From Streptomyces venezuelae (GTDB taxonomy: Bacteria > Actinomycetota > Actinomycetes > Streptomycetales > Streptomycetaceae): a stretch of DNA of 64,000 bases. The position numbers were made by a program, and so were the translations under genes. The stretch spans positions 310,001 to 374,000 of the forward strand of contig NZ_CP029194.1 of NCBI RefSeq assembly GCF_008642375.1, written 5' to 3'. This document shows, piece by piece, positions 22,561 through 31,793 of the stretch; the stretch's first letter is position 1; each line of letters begins with the position of its first letter. The notes below the pieces were generated by a model, which saw nothing but the letters and a program-made list of their open reading frames with translations, made no database searches and was not told the DNA's origin.

Positions 22561-23127
22561 TCATTCCCGGTGCGGCGCCGTGGCGAGGGCGTCGACGATC
22601 GCCCGGGCGAAGGCGTCGATGTCCTTGGGCCGGCGGGAGGTGATGAGCGGGTGGCCGCCGGCGGTGTCGACGACGACTTCCTCGTCCAGCCACGTGGCGC
22701 CCGCGTTCTCGAGGTCAGGGCGGATCGAGGGGTACGAGGTCAGCTCGCGGCCCTCCGCGAGTCCGCTGTCCACGAGGATCCAGGGGCCGTGGCAGATCGC
22801 GGCGACGATCTTGCCGGCGCCGGCGAAGGCGCGGAGGAGGCGTCGTGCCTCGTCGTCGGTACGGAGCCGGTCGGCGTTCACGGTGCCGCCGGGCACGACG
22901 ACCGCGTCGAACCCGTCCGCGGTCGCCCGTGCCAGGGTCGTGTCCGGCCGGACACGGTCACCAGGGTCTCTGTCGGCGACGAGGGTCCGTATGCCGCCCT
23001 CTTTCTGGGCGGCGACCGTGACGTGGGCTCCTGCCTCACGCAGCGTGGCCATGGGTCTGGTCAACTCGTCCTGTTCCGTGCCGTAGTTCGTCGTGAGGAC
23101 GAGGACGTTCCTTCCGTCGAGTGACAT
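22561..23127 (-). CDS. DJ-1/PfpI-family protein
   Basis: A 188-residue type-1 glutamine-amidotransferase-like protein with the nucleophile elbow 'IVAAICHGPWIL' (Cys) and a preceding acidic residue typical of PfpI/YhbO proteins. These are stress-induced and credited with protease, glyoxalase or deglycase activity; the exact chemistry is disputed. The ATG at 23127 has AGGGAGA upstream. The neighbouring SigB-type module suits a stress role. Confidence 0.88.
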   Translation of the reverse strand: MSLDGRNVLVLTTNYGTEQDELTRPMATLREAGAHVTVAAQKEGGIRTLVADRDPGDRVRPDTTLARATADGFDAVVVPGGTVNADRLRTDDEARRLLRAFAGAGKIVAAICHGPWILVDSGLAEGRELTSYPSIRPDLENAGATWLDEEVVVDTAGGHPLITSRRPKDIDAFARAIVDALATAPHRE

Positions 23128-23318
23128 GACGTCTCCCTCTCCAACCGGCGGCCGGTTCCCTTCGGTCGGCCGTGGCGCACTCTGCGGCTTCCCAGGAAGA
23201 TCGTGTCAAACCACCTGATAGTGGGCATCCTTATCTCAGATGCTCGATCGACGGACCCCCCGCCGCTCCCTCACCGGCCCGCGGCGGCAGGCCCACCGCC
23301 ACCGTCGAAGGACTCCGC

Positions 23319-24248
23319 ATGTCCACCGTCAGAGCCCGTCACACCGCTCCTCCCGCCCGCTCCACCGCCTCGACGTGCGCCGCGGCGGCGTCAGGGGCGT
23401 CGCTCCGCCGGGCGGCCCTGGGCGGGCTCCCCGAGCCGGTCGACCCCACAGGCGCCTCCACCAAGGACGCACGCACCCTTTCGGTGGACCTCCTCCGGCG
23501 GCTGCGCGAGCTGGACGAAGGCACGCCCGAGTACGCGTACGTGCGCAACACCCTGGTCGAGCTCAATCTCAGCCTGGTCAAGTTCGCCTCCCGGCGGTTC
23601 AGGAACCGCGCGGAGCCGATGGAGGACATCGTCCAGGTCGGCACGATCGGCCTGATCAAGGCGATCAACCGGTTCGACCCCGACCGCGCCGTCGACTTCT
23701 CCGCCTTCGCCCTCCCCACGATCGTCGGAGAGATGAAGCGCTTCTTCAGGGACACCAGCTGGGCCGTACGGGTCCCCCGCCGCCTCCAGGAGCTCCGCAT
23801 CGACCTGGCGAAGGCCGCCGACACCCTGGAGCAGCGCCTCGGCCGCCGCCCCACCCGGGCCGAGCTGGCCGCACAGCTGCACCTCACGGAGGAGGACGTC
23901 GCCGAGGGCCAGCTCGCGGCCCACGGCTACGCGGCCCGCTCGCTGGACGCCCCGGCCGGCGACGAGGACGACGGCCCTGGCACGAGCGCCCGCCGACTGG
24001 CGTCGCCGGACTCCCCCTACGAGCTGATCGAGTCCCTGACGGCCCTGCGCCCCCTGCTCGCCCGCCTCGACGCGCGCGACCGGCGCATCCTGGAGCTCCG
24101 TTTCGGCGAGGAGCTCACCCAGACGGAGATAGGTCTGTGTGTCGGCCTCTCCCAGATGCACGTCTCGCGCCTGCTCACCCGCATCCTGGCCGAGCTCAGG
24201 TCGGGTCTGCTCGACGACGGCTCCACGGCGGAGGGGTCGGGCGGCTGA
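23319..24248 (+). CDS. SigB/SigF/SigG-type RNA polymerase sigma factor
   Basis: A 309-residue stress-type sigma factor. Region 2 has 'LVELNLSLVKFASRRFRNRAEPMEDIVQVGTIGLIKAINRFDP', region 3 'LRIDLAKAADTLEQRLGRRPTRAELAAQL' and region 4 'RRILELRFGEELTQTEIGLCVGLSQMHVSRLLTRILAELRSG'. About 60 Ala/Ser-rich residues precede region 1.2. Such sigmas are held by RsbW-type kinases and freed by STAS antagonists, both encoded just downstream. ATG 23319 follows AAGGA. Its last 53 bp overlap the convergent RsbW-like gene. Confidence 0.93.
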   Translation: MSTVRARHTAPPARSTASTCAAAASGASLRRAALGGLPEPVDPTGASTKDARTLSVDLLRRLRELDEGTPEYAYVRNTLVELNLSLVKFASRRFRNRAEPMEDIVQVGTIGLIKAINRFDPDRAVDFSAFALPTIVGEMKRFFRDTSWAVRVPRRLQELRIDLAKAADTLEQRLGRRPTRAELAAQLHLTEEDVAEGQLAAHGYAARSLDAPAGDEDDGPGTSARRLASPDSPYELIESLTALRPLLARLDARDRRILELRFGEELTQTEIGLCVGLSQMHVSRLLTRILAELRSGLLDDGSTAEGSGG

Positions 24249-24708
24249 CCTCCAGCCACACCACCTTGCCCACTCCGTCACCCGCCGCCTTGTCCTCGCT
24301 CCCCCACGCGCCCGCCAGCCTGTCCAGCACCATGAGCCCGTGCCCGCCGGGCAGTGCGGGCGACCGCGCGACGCCCGGCCGGGGATGCACGGGGCTCGCG
24401 TCGGCCACCTCGACCCGCAGCCGCCCGGCCTCGTGACGCAGGACGAGCTCCTGGGGACCACCCGCGTGCAGGCAGGCGTTGGTGACCACCTCCGACACGA
24501 GCAGCAGGACGTCCTCCACCCGCTCGTCCTGCTCCTCCGTCTCCGCCGGGATCCAGCCCCAGTCGGCCAGCGCCTCGGCCGTGAAGTCCCGGCAGCGCGA
24601 CACCACGCCCCTGGTCCCGTGCAGCACGAGCCGACGGACCTGATTCACCTGATTCACCTGGTTCACGTGGTTCACCTGGTTCCGGTGACCGTCAACGCTC
24701 TCGGCCAT
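24196..24708 (-). CDS. RsbW-type anti-sigma serine kinase with N-terminal NQV repeats
   Basis: A 170-residue HATPase_c_2 protein. The ATPase N box is 'VEDVLLLVSEVVTNACLHAGG' and the G box region is 'PALPGGHGLMVLDRLAGAWGS'. It should bind the neighbouring sigma factor or phosphorylate a STAS antagonist. Residues about 9-24 are a short Asn-Gln/His-Val tandem repeat encoded by 9-bp DNA repeats. The ATG at 24708 overlaps the upstream STAS gene by 17 bp; a GTG at 24729 is possible. The 3' end overlaps the sigma gene tail to tail. Confidence 0.87.
   Translation of the reverse strand: MAESVDGHRNQVNHVNQVNQVNQVRRLVLHGTRGVVSRCRDFTAEALADWGWIPAETEEQDERVEDVLLLVSEVVTNACLHAGGPQELVLRHEAGRLRVEVADASPVHPRPGVARSPALPGGHGLMVLDRLAGAWGSEDKAAGDGVGKVVWLEVSRPTPPPWSRRRADPT
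24640..24684. repeat. Five 9-bp tandem repeats inside the RsbW-like gene
   Basis: Five units, plus-strand consensus CTGGTTCAC with one or two changes each, encode the repeated Asn-Gln-Val/Asn-His-Val stretch on the minus strand. The unit is in frame, so copy-number change would lengthen or shorten the N-terminus without a frameshift. Confidence 0.85.
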
Positions 24709-25117
24709 GCGTCCCGCCGCCTTCACCACCGCTCTCGGCGAGTGCCTCGCCCAGCGTCCCGTACACCCGGAAGACCGCTCGGGCCCCGGTGATCTCGAAC
24801 ATCCGGTCCACCGTCCGGCGCAGCCCGGCGAGCTCCAGCCGCCCGCCGGCCTCCGTCGTCCGCAACCGGGCCCTCAGGAGCGCGTTCAGTCCGGAGGAGT
24901 CACAGAAGTCCAGGGCCGAGCAGTCGACGACGACTCTCCCGACCCCGATGCACTCCTCCACCGCCTGGCGCAACGGGGCCACCGTGTCGCGGTCGAGCTC
25001 TCCGGTGAGCAGCAGGATGCGGGTGTCAGCGCCCGGCACCGGCCGGACCTCCACCGTGAACCGGTCGCTCAGCGGATCGCCTCCGCCGGCCACCGACGCC
25101 GGCTTGTCGTCCCTCAT
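24692..25117 (-). CDS. STAS-domain anti-sigma factor antagonist
   Basis: A 141-residue RsbV-like protein with the phosphorylatable-Ser motif 'VVVDCSALDFCDSSGLNALLRARLRT' and the STAS end pattern 'RMFEITGARAVFRVYGTLGEAL'. When unphosphorylated it should bind an RsbW-type kinase and free the sigma. It shares its operon and 17 bp of sequence with the RsbW gene. I chose ATG 25117; an in-frame extension to 25189 cannot be excluded. Confidence 0.88.
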   Translation of the reverse strand: MRDDKPASVAGGGDPLSDRFTVEVRPVPGADTRILLLTGELDRDTVAPLRQAVEECIGVGRVVVDCSALDFCDSSGLNALLRARLRTTEAGGRLELAGLRRTVDRMFEITGARAVFRVYGTLGEALAESGGEGGGTHGRER

Positions 25118-25190
25118 CGGCCCACCCGTCTCCAGACGATTCACGCCTTTCGCTCTTCTTACACCTATTTCGACCACCCGGCCCGTCACC

Positions 25191-25212
25191 TATGCGCGCC
25201 CCGGCGCGCATA
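25191..25212. promoter_or_regulatory. Perfect 22-bp palindrome between divergent STAS genes
   Basis: TATGCGCGCC-CC-GGCGCGCATA has 10-bp perfect arms. It lies between the two divergently transcribed STAS genes, 74 nt from one start and 53 nt from the other. It could be an operator controlling both arms of the module; as a pure GC stem it could also be structural. Confidence 0.55.
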
Positions 25213-25264
25213 CGCGGCCGCTCAGGGGGCAGCGGCAGGCTGAGGGGGAGGAAGGTGCGAGTCG

Positions 25265-25702
25265 ATGGATGAGCGCGCGGAACCCGGAAGCCGCCGTTTC
25301 CTCCTGGAGACCCGGCCCGGTGGACGCCCCGGCACCGTCGTCCTGACGCTGAACGGCGAGCTCGATCTCGACACGGTCGGTCCCCTGCGGATCGCGCTCG
25401 CGCGGCACCGCGAGGCCTCACAAGTCGTCGTCGACTGCTCCGGCCTGCGGTTCTGCGACTCGACCGGCCTGAACGTCCTCCTGAAGGCACGACTGCTGAT
25501 GCAGGCCCGGGGCGGGCGCGTGGACCTCGCGGGGCTGCGGCCCCCGGTGGAGCGCATCTTCGAGATCACGGGGGCGAGCAGGGTCTTCCGGGTCTACGAG
25601 AATCCCGGCACCGCCCTCGACGAGGGGCCGGCGAAAGGCCGGCCGAACGCACCCACGGCGGAAAGCTCCGCGGAGGACCCCCTGTCGAGCGGTTGGACGT
25701 GA
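25265..25702 (+). CDS. STAS-domain anti-sigma factor antagonist (second copy)
   Basis: A 145-residue RsbV-like protein, clearly paralogous to the divergent one: 'VVVDCSGLRFCDSTGLNVLLKARLLM' and 'RIFEITGASRVFRVYENPGTAL'. It carries the Ser-Thr pair where the kinase would phosphorylate. It begins an operon with an RsbW-type kinase and a hybrid histidine kinase. GGAGGAAGG lies just before the ATG. Confidence 0.9.
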   Translation: MDERAEPGSRRFLLETRPGGRPGTVVLTLNGELDLDTVGPLRIALARHREASQVVVDCSGLRFCDSTGLNVLLKARLLMQARGGRVDLAGLRPPVERIFEITGASRVFRVYENPGTALDEGPAKGRPNAPTAESSAEDPLSSGWT

Positions 25703-25724
25703 GCGGCCGGGGCAACGGCACTGT

Positions 25725-26216
25725 ATGACCGGCCTGGACGCACGGCGTGCGACCGTCCTCACCCGCCGCTACGAGCTACCGCGGAGCCCCGGGACGGTGC
25801 GGACCTGCCGCGAACTCACCCAGCGGGCTCTGAGCGAGTGGTTCGGCCCTGCGGGCGCGCCGGGGCAGGTCGCCGCCGAGGACGCCCTGCTGCTGGTCTC
25901 GGAGGTCGTCACCAACGCCTTCGCCCATGGCGGCGTCGCCTACGAACTCCGCCTCGACCGCACGGACCGCAGGCTGCGGGTGCAGGTCAGCGACACAAGT
26001 CCGGTACGGCCCAGGTCCCACGGGCCGCACCGAGCGGACAGCACCTCCGGACACGGGCTGTACCTGCTGGAGCGGCTCTCGGCGGCCTGGGGCTGGGCCC
26101 GCCGGGGTGGGGGCAAGGCGGTCTGGTTCGAGGTGGCGGTGCCGCCCTCGAGAGGCGGGATGCCGGGCCCCGGGGCATGTCCCGCGCCCGGCGCCCCCGG
26201 TCGGTCCCCGGCCTAG
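25725..26216 (+). CDS. RsbW-type ATPase/serine kinase (second copy)
   Basis: A 163-residue HATPase_c_2 protein with N box 'AEDALLLVSEVVTNAFAHGG' and G box 'STSGHGLYLLERLSAAWGW'. It is probably the partner kinase of the STAS protein encoded 22 nt upstream. The last 15 residues are a Pro/Gly-rich tail. It could titrate the local sigma or a distant one. Confidence 0.87.
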   Translation: MTGLDARRATVLTRRYELPRSPGTVRTCRELTQRALSEWFGPAGAPGQVAAEDALLLVSEVVTNAFAHGGVAYELRLDRTDRRLRVQVSDTSPVRPRSHGPHRADSTSGHGLYLLERLSAAWGWARRGGGKAVWFEVAVPPSRGGMPGPGACPAPGAPGRSPA

Positions 26217-26295
26217 AGTGGAGGGGTGGCGTCGGAGCTCCGCGGTGCGTCCCGCACCCGGGCCGGGACCACATTTGCCCTGTTCGAGGTCCTTC

Positions 26296-29280
26296 ATGGC
26301 AGAGCGCAGACCGGTACCACCCGGCGGGGTGCCCCCGCACGCGGAGCTCGGCGAGGACGGCCTCCGGCAGCTGCTCGCCGGGCTCACGGCCGTCCGCGAC
26401 GGCGATCTCTCCGCCCGGCTCCCCGACGGCGGCGGCGGCATCCTCGCCGAGATCGCGGCCGTCTACAACGACATGGTCGGGCAGCTCTCGCTCGTCACCT
26501 CCGAGGTCACGCGCGTCGCCGGCGAGGTCGGCGGGCAGGGGCTGCTCGGTGGCCGGATCCATGAGCCCCGGGCGCGCGGAGTGTGGCGGGAGCTGACCTC
26601 CGGGGTCAACACGATGGCCGACAACCTCACCTCGCAGGTGCGGTCCATCGCCCAGATCGCCACGGCCGTCGCCGGCGGTGACCTCACCCGGAAGATCCGG
26701 GTGGACGCGCGCGGCGAGATCCTGGAGCTGAAGGAGACCATCAACACCATGGTCGACCGGCTCTCCTCCTTCGCCGAGGAGGTCACGAGGGTCGCCCGCG
26801 AGGTGGGCACGGAGGGCAAACTCGGCGGCCAGGCGACCGTCCACGGCGTCTCCGGCACGTGGAAGGACCTCACCGACAACGTCAACTCCATGGCCGACAA
26901 CCTCACCAACCAGGTGCGGAACATCGCCCAGGTCACCACCGCCGTCGCCCAGGGCGACCTGACCAGCCGGATCGACGTCTCGGCCCGGGGCGAGATCCTC
27001 GAACTGAAGACGACCATCAACACCATGGTCGACCAGCTGTCGTCCTTCGCGGCCGAGGTCACCCGCGTGGCGCGGGAGGTGGGCACGGAGGGCAAACTCG
27101 GCGGCCAGGCGGAGGTCGAGGGCGTCTCCGGCACCTGGAAGCGGCTCACGGAGAACGTCAACGAGCTCGCCGGGAACCTGACCCGCCAGGTCCGTGCCAT
27201 CGCCGAGGTCACCAGCGCCGTCGCCGAGGGGGACCTGACCCGCTCGATCACGGCCGACGCGCCCGGTGAGGTCGGATACCTGCGCGACAACATCAACGCC
27301 ATGGTCGAGTCGCTGCGCGCCACGACCCGGGCCAACGAGGAACAGGACTGGCTCCAGACCAACCTGGCCCGGATCACCGGACTCCTCCAGAGCACCCGGA
27401 GCCTGCCCGGGATCGCCGAGCTGATCATGGCCGAGATGCCGCCGCTGGTCGACGCCCAGTACGGCGCCTTCTTCCTCGCCTCGCACGGCGAGCAGGGCAT
27501 CGAGCTCGTCATGACCGCCGCCTACGGATCGCCCGATGCTCCAGGTGCCCGGCCGCGGCGCTTCCTACTCGGCCAGTCGCTGGTCGGTCAGGCCGCACGC
27601 GACCGGCGCGCCCTCCTCGTCGAGCACCTGCCCGACGGATACGCCACCGTCGCGTCCGGAGTGGGGTCCGGAGAACCGAGCACGCTGATCGTGCTGCCGA
27701 TCGTGGTCGAGGAACAGGTGCTCGGAGCCGTCGAGTTCGCCTCGCTCCACCCCTTCACCCCGCTCCGGCGGGAGCTCCTCGACCGCTTCGTGGTCAGCAC
27801 CGGGGCCGTCCTCGGCTCCCTGGTCGCCAACATGCGCACCGACGAACTCCTGGGCCAGTCCCGCAAGCTCGCCGACGAACTCCGCTCCCGGTCGGCCGAG
27901 TTGCAGACGCAGCAGCAGGAACTCCGGCGTTCCAACGCCGAACTGCAGGAGAAGGCGGCACTCCTCGCCCAGCGCAACAGGGACATCGAGTCCAAGAACC
28001 TCGTCATCGAGCAGGCCCGGCAGGAGCTCGAGGAACGGGCCCGGCAGCTGGCCCGCAACTCCATGTACAAGTCCGAGTTCCTCGCCAACATGAGCCACGA
28101 ACTGCGGACCCCGCTCAACAGCCTGCTCATCCTGGCCCGGCTCCTCGCCCAGAATTCCCAGGGGAACCTGACGGAGAAGCAGATCGACTACGCCGAGGTC
28201 ATCCACTCCGCCGGTTCCGACCTCCTTCGGCTGATCAACGACATCCTCGACCTGTCGAAGGTCGAGGCCGGGAAGATGGACATCCGGCACGAGCCGTTCC
28301 CCCTCCGTGTCCTCCTCGAATACCTGGAGACGACCTTCGGGCCGGTGGCCGACGAACGGCAGTTGGAATTCACCGTCACCCGCGGGGACGACGTGCCCGA
28401 GGAGCTCAACAGCGACGAGGCGCGGCTCCGCCAGGTCCTGCGCAATCTCCTCTCCAACGCGCTGAAGTTCACCGACACGGGCCGGGTGACCCTCGCCGTC
28501 GAGCGCGTGAGCGCCGCGGAGACGCCGCCCGCCCTGCTGCACGACGGCGGCCCCGTGCTCGCCTTCCGGGTGACCGACACCGGTGTCGGCATCCCCGCGG
28601 AGCAGCTGGGGCTCATCTTCGAGGCCTTCCAGCAGGGCGACGGCACCTCTGCCCGCCGGTACGGCGGCACGGGGCTGGGGCTGTCCATCAGCCGGGAGGT
28701 GGCCGGTCTCCTCGGCGGCACCATCGAGGCGGCGAGCACGCCCGGCCACGGCAGCGTCTTCACGTTCTACCTGCCCGTGCCCGGTCCGGCACCCGGGGTG
28801 ACACCGGGCTCCGCAGCCGCCGACGGCGCCGACTCCCCCGCCGGCCGCGGGGGTGACGTCGACTTCGGTCCCGACCGTCTTGACGAGAGCGGTGCCGCCG
28901 AGGGGACGGAGGGCGAGACGGTCCTGGTCGTCGACGACGACCCCCGCAACGTCTTCGCGCTCACCGAGGTGCTCGAAGGACACGGCCTGCGCGTCCTCAC
29001 GGCCGACAGCGGCCGGGCGGGCCTCGACGCCCTCGCCGCGCACACCGAGATCCGGCTCGTCCTGATGGACGTCATGATGGCCGGCATGGACGGCTACACC
29101 GCCATCAAGGCCACCCGGAAGATCCCGGGACGCGAGAAGCTGCCCATCATCGCGGTCACCGCGAAGGCCATGCCGGACGACCGGGCCGACACCCTCGCGG
29201 CGGGCGCGGACGACTACGTGTCCAAGCCGGTCGACAAGGACGAGCTGATCGCCAAGATCCGATCCTGGATCGCTGGCTGA
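26296..29280 (+). CDS. HAMP-array hybrid histidine kinase with GAF and receiver domains
   Basis: A 994-residue soluble hybrid kinase. At least three near-identical HAMP-like repeats (about residues 30-370: '[18 protein letters not shown]...[20 protein letters not shown]') are followed by a GAF domain (about 375-520), a coiled coil (about 525-590), HisKA with phospho-acceptor His601 in '[13 protein letters not shown]', a HATPase with '[18 protein letters not shown]', and a C-terminal receiver with Asp925 in '[14 protein letters not shown]'. No membrane segment is evident. HAMP-array kinases often sense osmotic or stress state. It sits after the STAS/RsbW genes and probably feeds the same pathway. 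ATG 26296 chosen. Confidence 0.92.
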   Translation: MAERRPVPPGGVPPHAELGEDGLRQLLAGLTAVRDGDLSARLPDGGGGILAEIAAVYNDMVGQLSLVTSEVTRVAGEVGGQGLLGGRIHEPRARGVWRELTSGVNTMADNLTSQVRSIAQIATAVAGGDLTRKIRVDARGEILELKETINTMVDRLSSFAEEVTRVAREVGTEGKLGGQATVHGVSGTWKDLTDNVNSMADNLTNQVRNIAQVTTAVAQGDLTSRIDVSARGEILELKTTINTMVDQLSSFAAEVTRVAREVGTEGKLGGQAEVEGVSGTWKRLTENVNELAGNLTRQVRAIAEVTSAVAEGDLTRSITADAPGEVGYLRDNINAMVESLRATTRANEEQDWLQTNLARITGLLQSTRSLPGIAELIMAEMPPLVDAQYGAFFLASHGEQGIELVMTAAYGSPDAPGARPRRFLLGQSLVGQAARDRRALLVEHLPDGYATVASGVGSGEPSTLIVLPIVVEEQVLGAVEFASLHPFTPLRRELLDRFVVSTGAVLGSLVANMRTDELLGQSRKLADELRSRSAELQTQQQELRRSNAELQEKAALLAQRNRDIESKNLVIEQARQELEERARQLARNSMYKSEFLANMSHELRTPLNSLLILARLLAQNSQGNLTEKQIDYAEVIHSAGSDLLRLINDILDLSKVEAGKMDIRHEPFPLRVLLEYLETTFGPVADERQLEFTVTRGDDVPEELNSDEARLRQVLRNLLSNALKFTDTGRVTLAVERVSAAETPPALLHDGGPVLAFRVTDTGVGIPAEQLGLIFEAFQQGDGTSARRYGGTGLGLSISREVAGLLGGTIEAASTPGHGSVFTFYLPVPGPAPGVTPGSAAADGADSPAGRGGDVDFGPDRLDESGAAEGTEGETVLVVDDDPRNVFALTEVLEGHGLRVLTADSGRAGLDALAAHTEIRLVLMDVMMAGMDGYTAIKATRKIPGREKLPIIAVTAKAMPDDRADTLAAGADDYVSKPVDKDELIAKIRSWIAG

Positions 29281-29300
29281 CGGCGCCTCCCCCCTGCCGT

Positions 29301-31580
29301 TCACCCCACCCGCACGGCGACGAGGCTCGTGTCGTCGTCGGTGTCCCCGGTGGCCGTCGTGAGCAGTTCGTCCACGAGCCGCTCCGGCGACCGGTCCGCG
29401 AGCCGCTCCACCTCGGTGGCGAGCCGAGTCAGGCCCTCGTCCAGTCCGTCGTGCCGGCGCTCGACCAGGCCGTCGGTGTACAGCAGCAGCGTGTCCCCGG
29501 GGCGCAGCCCGATCCGTTGCTCCCGGTAGGAGAACGAGGAGACCGCGCCGAGGAGGACGTCCTTCGGCGGGTCGAGCAGCCGCGCGCGGCCTTCGCGCAG
29601 CAGCAGCATCGGCAGGTGTCCGGCGCTCGACCAGAGCAGACCGTGGTCCTCGGGGTCGTACAGCGCGCAGACCGCCGTCGCCGTCGTGCCGCCACCGGTC
29701 CGCAGGGTCACCTCGTTGAGCCATCCCATCAGGCTCCGGGGCGATTCTCCGGTGAAGGCGAGGGCCCGTTGGGCGTTGCGGAGGGCCACCATGCCGGTGA
29801 CGGAGTCGATGCCGTGCCCGGCGATGTCGCCGACGGCGACCAGGATCTTGCCGGTCGGCAGCGCGAGGACGTCGTACCAGTCGCCGCCGACCCGGTACTC
29901 CTCCGTGGCCGGGCGGTACCGGACGGCCACCACGAGGCCGCCGGGCAGCTCCATGAGCCCGGGGACCTCGGGCACGATCGCCCGCTGGAGCTGGAGCGCC
30001 AGCTGATGGCGGGTCTCCGCCTGGTGATGCAGCGCGGTGAAGTGGTCGAAGGTCGCCGTCAGTGCGGCCTCGGTCCGGCGGCTGTCCGAGACGTCCTGGT
30101 ACACGCCGGCGATCCCGGTGACCGTCCCTCCCGCGATCAGCGGCTCGGCTGCCACGCGCACGTGGCGCACGGACCCGCCGGGGAACACGATCCTCAGGAC
30201 GGCCTGCGCGCCCGTCTGGCGTTCGGTGAGCGTCCTCAGCAGTGCGGTGAGGGCGTCGCAGTCGTCCCGGTGCACGCGGGCCCGCAGGTCCAGCAAGGGC
30301 ACCGGCGGCTCGTCCCGCGCCATGCCGAACACGCCGTACGCCTGCTCCGACCAGAACGTCCCGCCGCCGGTGAGGCTGTCCTGGAAAGTGGCGACGCTCT
30401 GCAGCCGTGCGGTGGCCCGGGCCGCGGCGGTACCGGGATCGGCCACGGTGTGCCACAGAGCGATGGCGCGGTCCTCGCCCGCCGGCAGCACGCGCACGTC
30501 GAGCAGGGGCACGGGTTCCTCCGGCCGGGCGAGCGCGGGCAGTCGTGCGGCCCGCTGGACGCGCCCGGCGGCGACGGCGCGCCGCGCCATACGGGCGAGA
30601 TCCGCGTGCACCAGCGGGAAGTGGCCGACGAGGGAGCCGCGGCCGTCACGGGGCAGGCCCCCGAGCACGGCGACCGCCTCGTCGTTGAGGTGTTCCACGG
30701 TCGGCTCCTCGGTCGTACCGGACATGTGGAGGAGCATCGCCGGATGGGCGAGGGAGTCCAGGACGTCCACGAGGACGGGTACGGCGGGCAGGGCCGGGTC
30801 GGCGGTGTCCAGGACGGTGCTCGCCACCTCCAGGAGGCCGGTGAGGGCCCGCCGGGCCGTGGCATCGAGAGCTCGGGGACGCGGCCAGCCGATCAGCGCG
30901 AGACCGACGGGCCTGCCGCGGCGGGTCAGCGGCAGCAGAGCGCGCGCGCCGTCCGGCGACGACCCCGGCAACAGGTGCCCGGCCGCCGGCCCCTCCTCCA
31001 GCCAGACGGGCGTGCCGGCCACGAGGGCGGAGCGGAGCGGTTCCGGGACCGCGGGGGGAATCCACTGCCACGCCGCGGCCTCCGCCGCCCCGACCCCCGC
31101 GCAGCCGGCGAGAAGCAGGCAGCCGTGGTCGGCCCGCTGCCAGAGCCAGAGGCTGTCCGCGCCGAGCGGGGCGAGCCCGCCGTGCAGCAGGGTCCGTGCC
31201 GCCTCGTGGACCGTGTACGCCGTCTCCGCCTCGGCGGCGGTGCGGCGGGCCCGACGGTCCTCGACGGTCCGGCCGATGGGCGGGGCGCCGTCGGTCGTGC
31301 CGGCGACGGGAGGGCCGTCGTCCCCGGCGACGGCGTTGACGACGTCCGCCGCGATGTCCGCCACCGACAGGCCGGTCGCCCGTGCGAGGGCGGTGAGGTG
31401 TTCGGCCGCGTCGGCGGTGGGCAGCCGCATCTGGGCGGCGAGCACGCCGGCGGCGAGGTCGAGCAGATGGCGGTGGGCGAGTCGGCCGCGCAGCCACCGG
31501 TTCTCGGCGATCAGGGCGGCGAATCCGGGGTCCACCAGAGCGCCGTACGACGGCCCCTCGGGCATCGGGGAACCGGTCAC
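29301..31580 (-). CDS. SpoIIE/RsbU-type PP2C phosphatase with ANTAR, GAF and PAS domains
   Basis: A 759-residue sensor phosphatase. The order is an ANTAR-like segment (about residues 25-75, '[33 protein letters not shown]'), a GAF region (about 115-255), PAS-like regions (about 265-510) and a C-terminal PP2C/SpoIIE domain with metal-binding motifs '[11 protein letters not shown]', '[12 protein letters not shown]' and '[14 protein letters not shown]...[11 protein letters not shown]'. It should dephosphorylate STAS antagonists and so activate the sigma. It is convergent with the hybrid kinase gene, completing the partner-switching set. Confidence 0.92.
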   Translation of the reverse strand: MTGSPMPEGPSYGALVDPGFAALIAENRWLRGRLAHRHLLDLAAGVLAAQMRLPTADAAEHLTALARATGLSVADIAADVVNAVAGDDGPPVAGTTDGAPPIGRTVEDRRARRTAAEAETAYTVHEAARTLLHGGLAPLGADSLWLWQRADHGCLLLAGCAGVGAAEAAAWQWIPPAVPEPLRSALVAGTPVWLEEGPAAGHLLPGSSPDGARALLPLTRRGRPVGLALIGWPRPRALDATARRALTGLLEVASTVLDTADPALPAVPVLVDVLDSLAHPAMLLHMSGTTEEPTVEHLNDEAVAVLGGLPRDGRGSLVGHFPLVHADLARMARRAVAAGRVQRAARLPALARPEEPVPLLDVRVLPAGEDRAIALWHTVADPGTAAARATARLQSVATFQDSLTGGGTFWSEQAYGVFGMARDEPPVPLLDLRARVHRDDCDALTALLRTLTERQTGAQAVLRIVFPGGSVRHVRVAAEPLIAGGTVTGIAGVYQDVSDSRRTEAALTATFDHFTALHHQAETRHQLALQLQRAIVPEVPGLMELPGGLVVAVRYRPATEEYRVGGDWYDVLALPTGKILVAVGDIAGHGIDSVTGMVALRNAQRALAFTGESPRSLMGWLNEVTLRTGGGTTATAVCALYDPEDHGLLWSSAGHLPMLLLREGRARLLDPPKDVLLGAVSSFSYREQRIGLRPGDTLLLYTDGLVERRHDGLDEGLTRLATEVERLADRSPERLVDELLTTATGDTDDDTSLVAVRVG

Positions 31581-31793
31581 GACGACCTCCGTTCCGCCGC
31601 CTCAGGGGCGTCCGGGCGCGCGCTCGTGTGCGCTTCGGATTTTACTCGCGCGTCTGCGCCGGGGCCTGGGGATACCCCCACCACCTGCGGGGCGGCTGCC
31701 CCGACCAGGTGTCCACCTGCTGCCACCGTGGCCCTGTCGATCTTGAACGAACAGGCTGGGCACGCACGCATCTCCGAGCAGAAGGAACTCTTC

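Noticed and set aside
19615..22643. Long antisense frames over the EamA and Rieske-oxidoreductase genes
   Set aside because: Arg/Pro/Gly-rich translations without motifs, fully overlapped by genes with clear families.
23128..23318. A SigB-type promoter (GTTT-N14-16-GGGTA) before the stress sigma gene
   Set aside because: The nearest match (GTCAA...GGGCA around 23203-23228) misses key bases in both boxes, so autoregulation cannot be claimed.
24640..24684. A possible CRISPR-like array
   Set aside because: The 9-bp units are contiguous with no spacers and lie in frame inside a coding region; no cas genes are in the window.
29451..31793. A long plus-strand frame opposite the PP2C gene that continues into the protease
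   Set aside because: Upstream of GTG 31794 it mirrors the phosphatase gene; only the protease part has family motifs, a signal peptide and a ribosome site.
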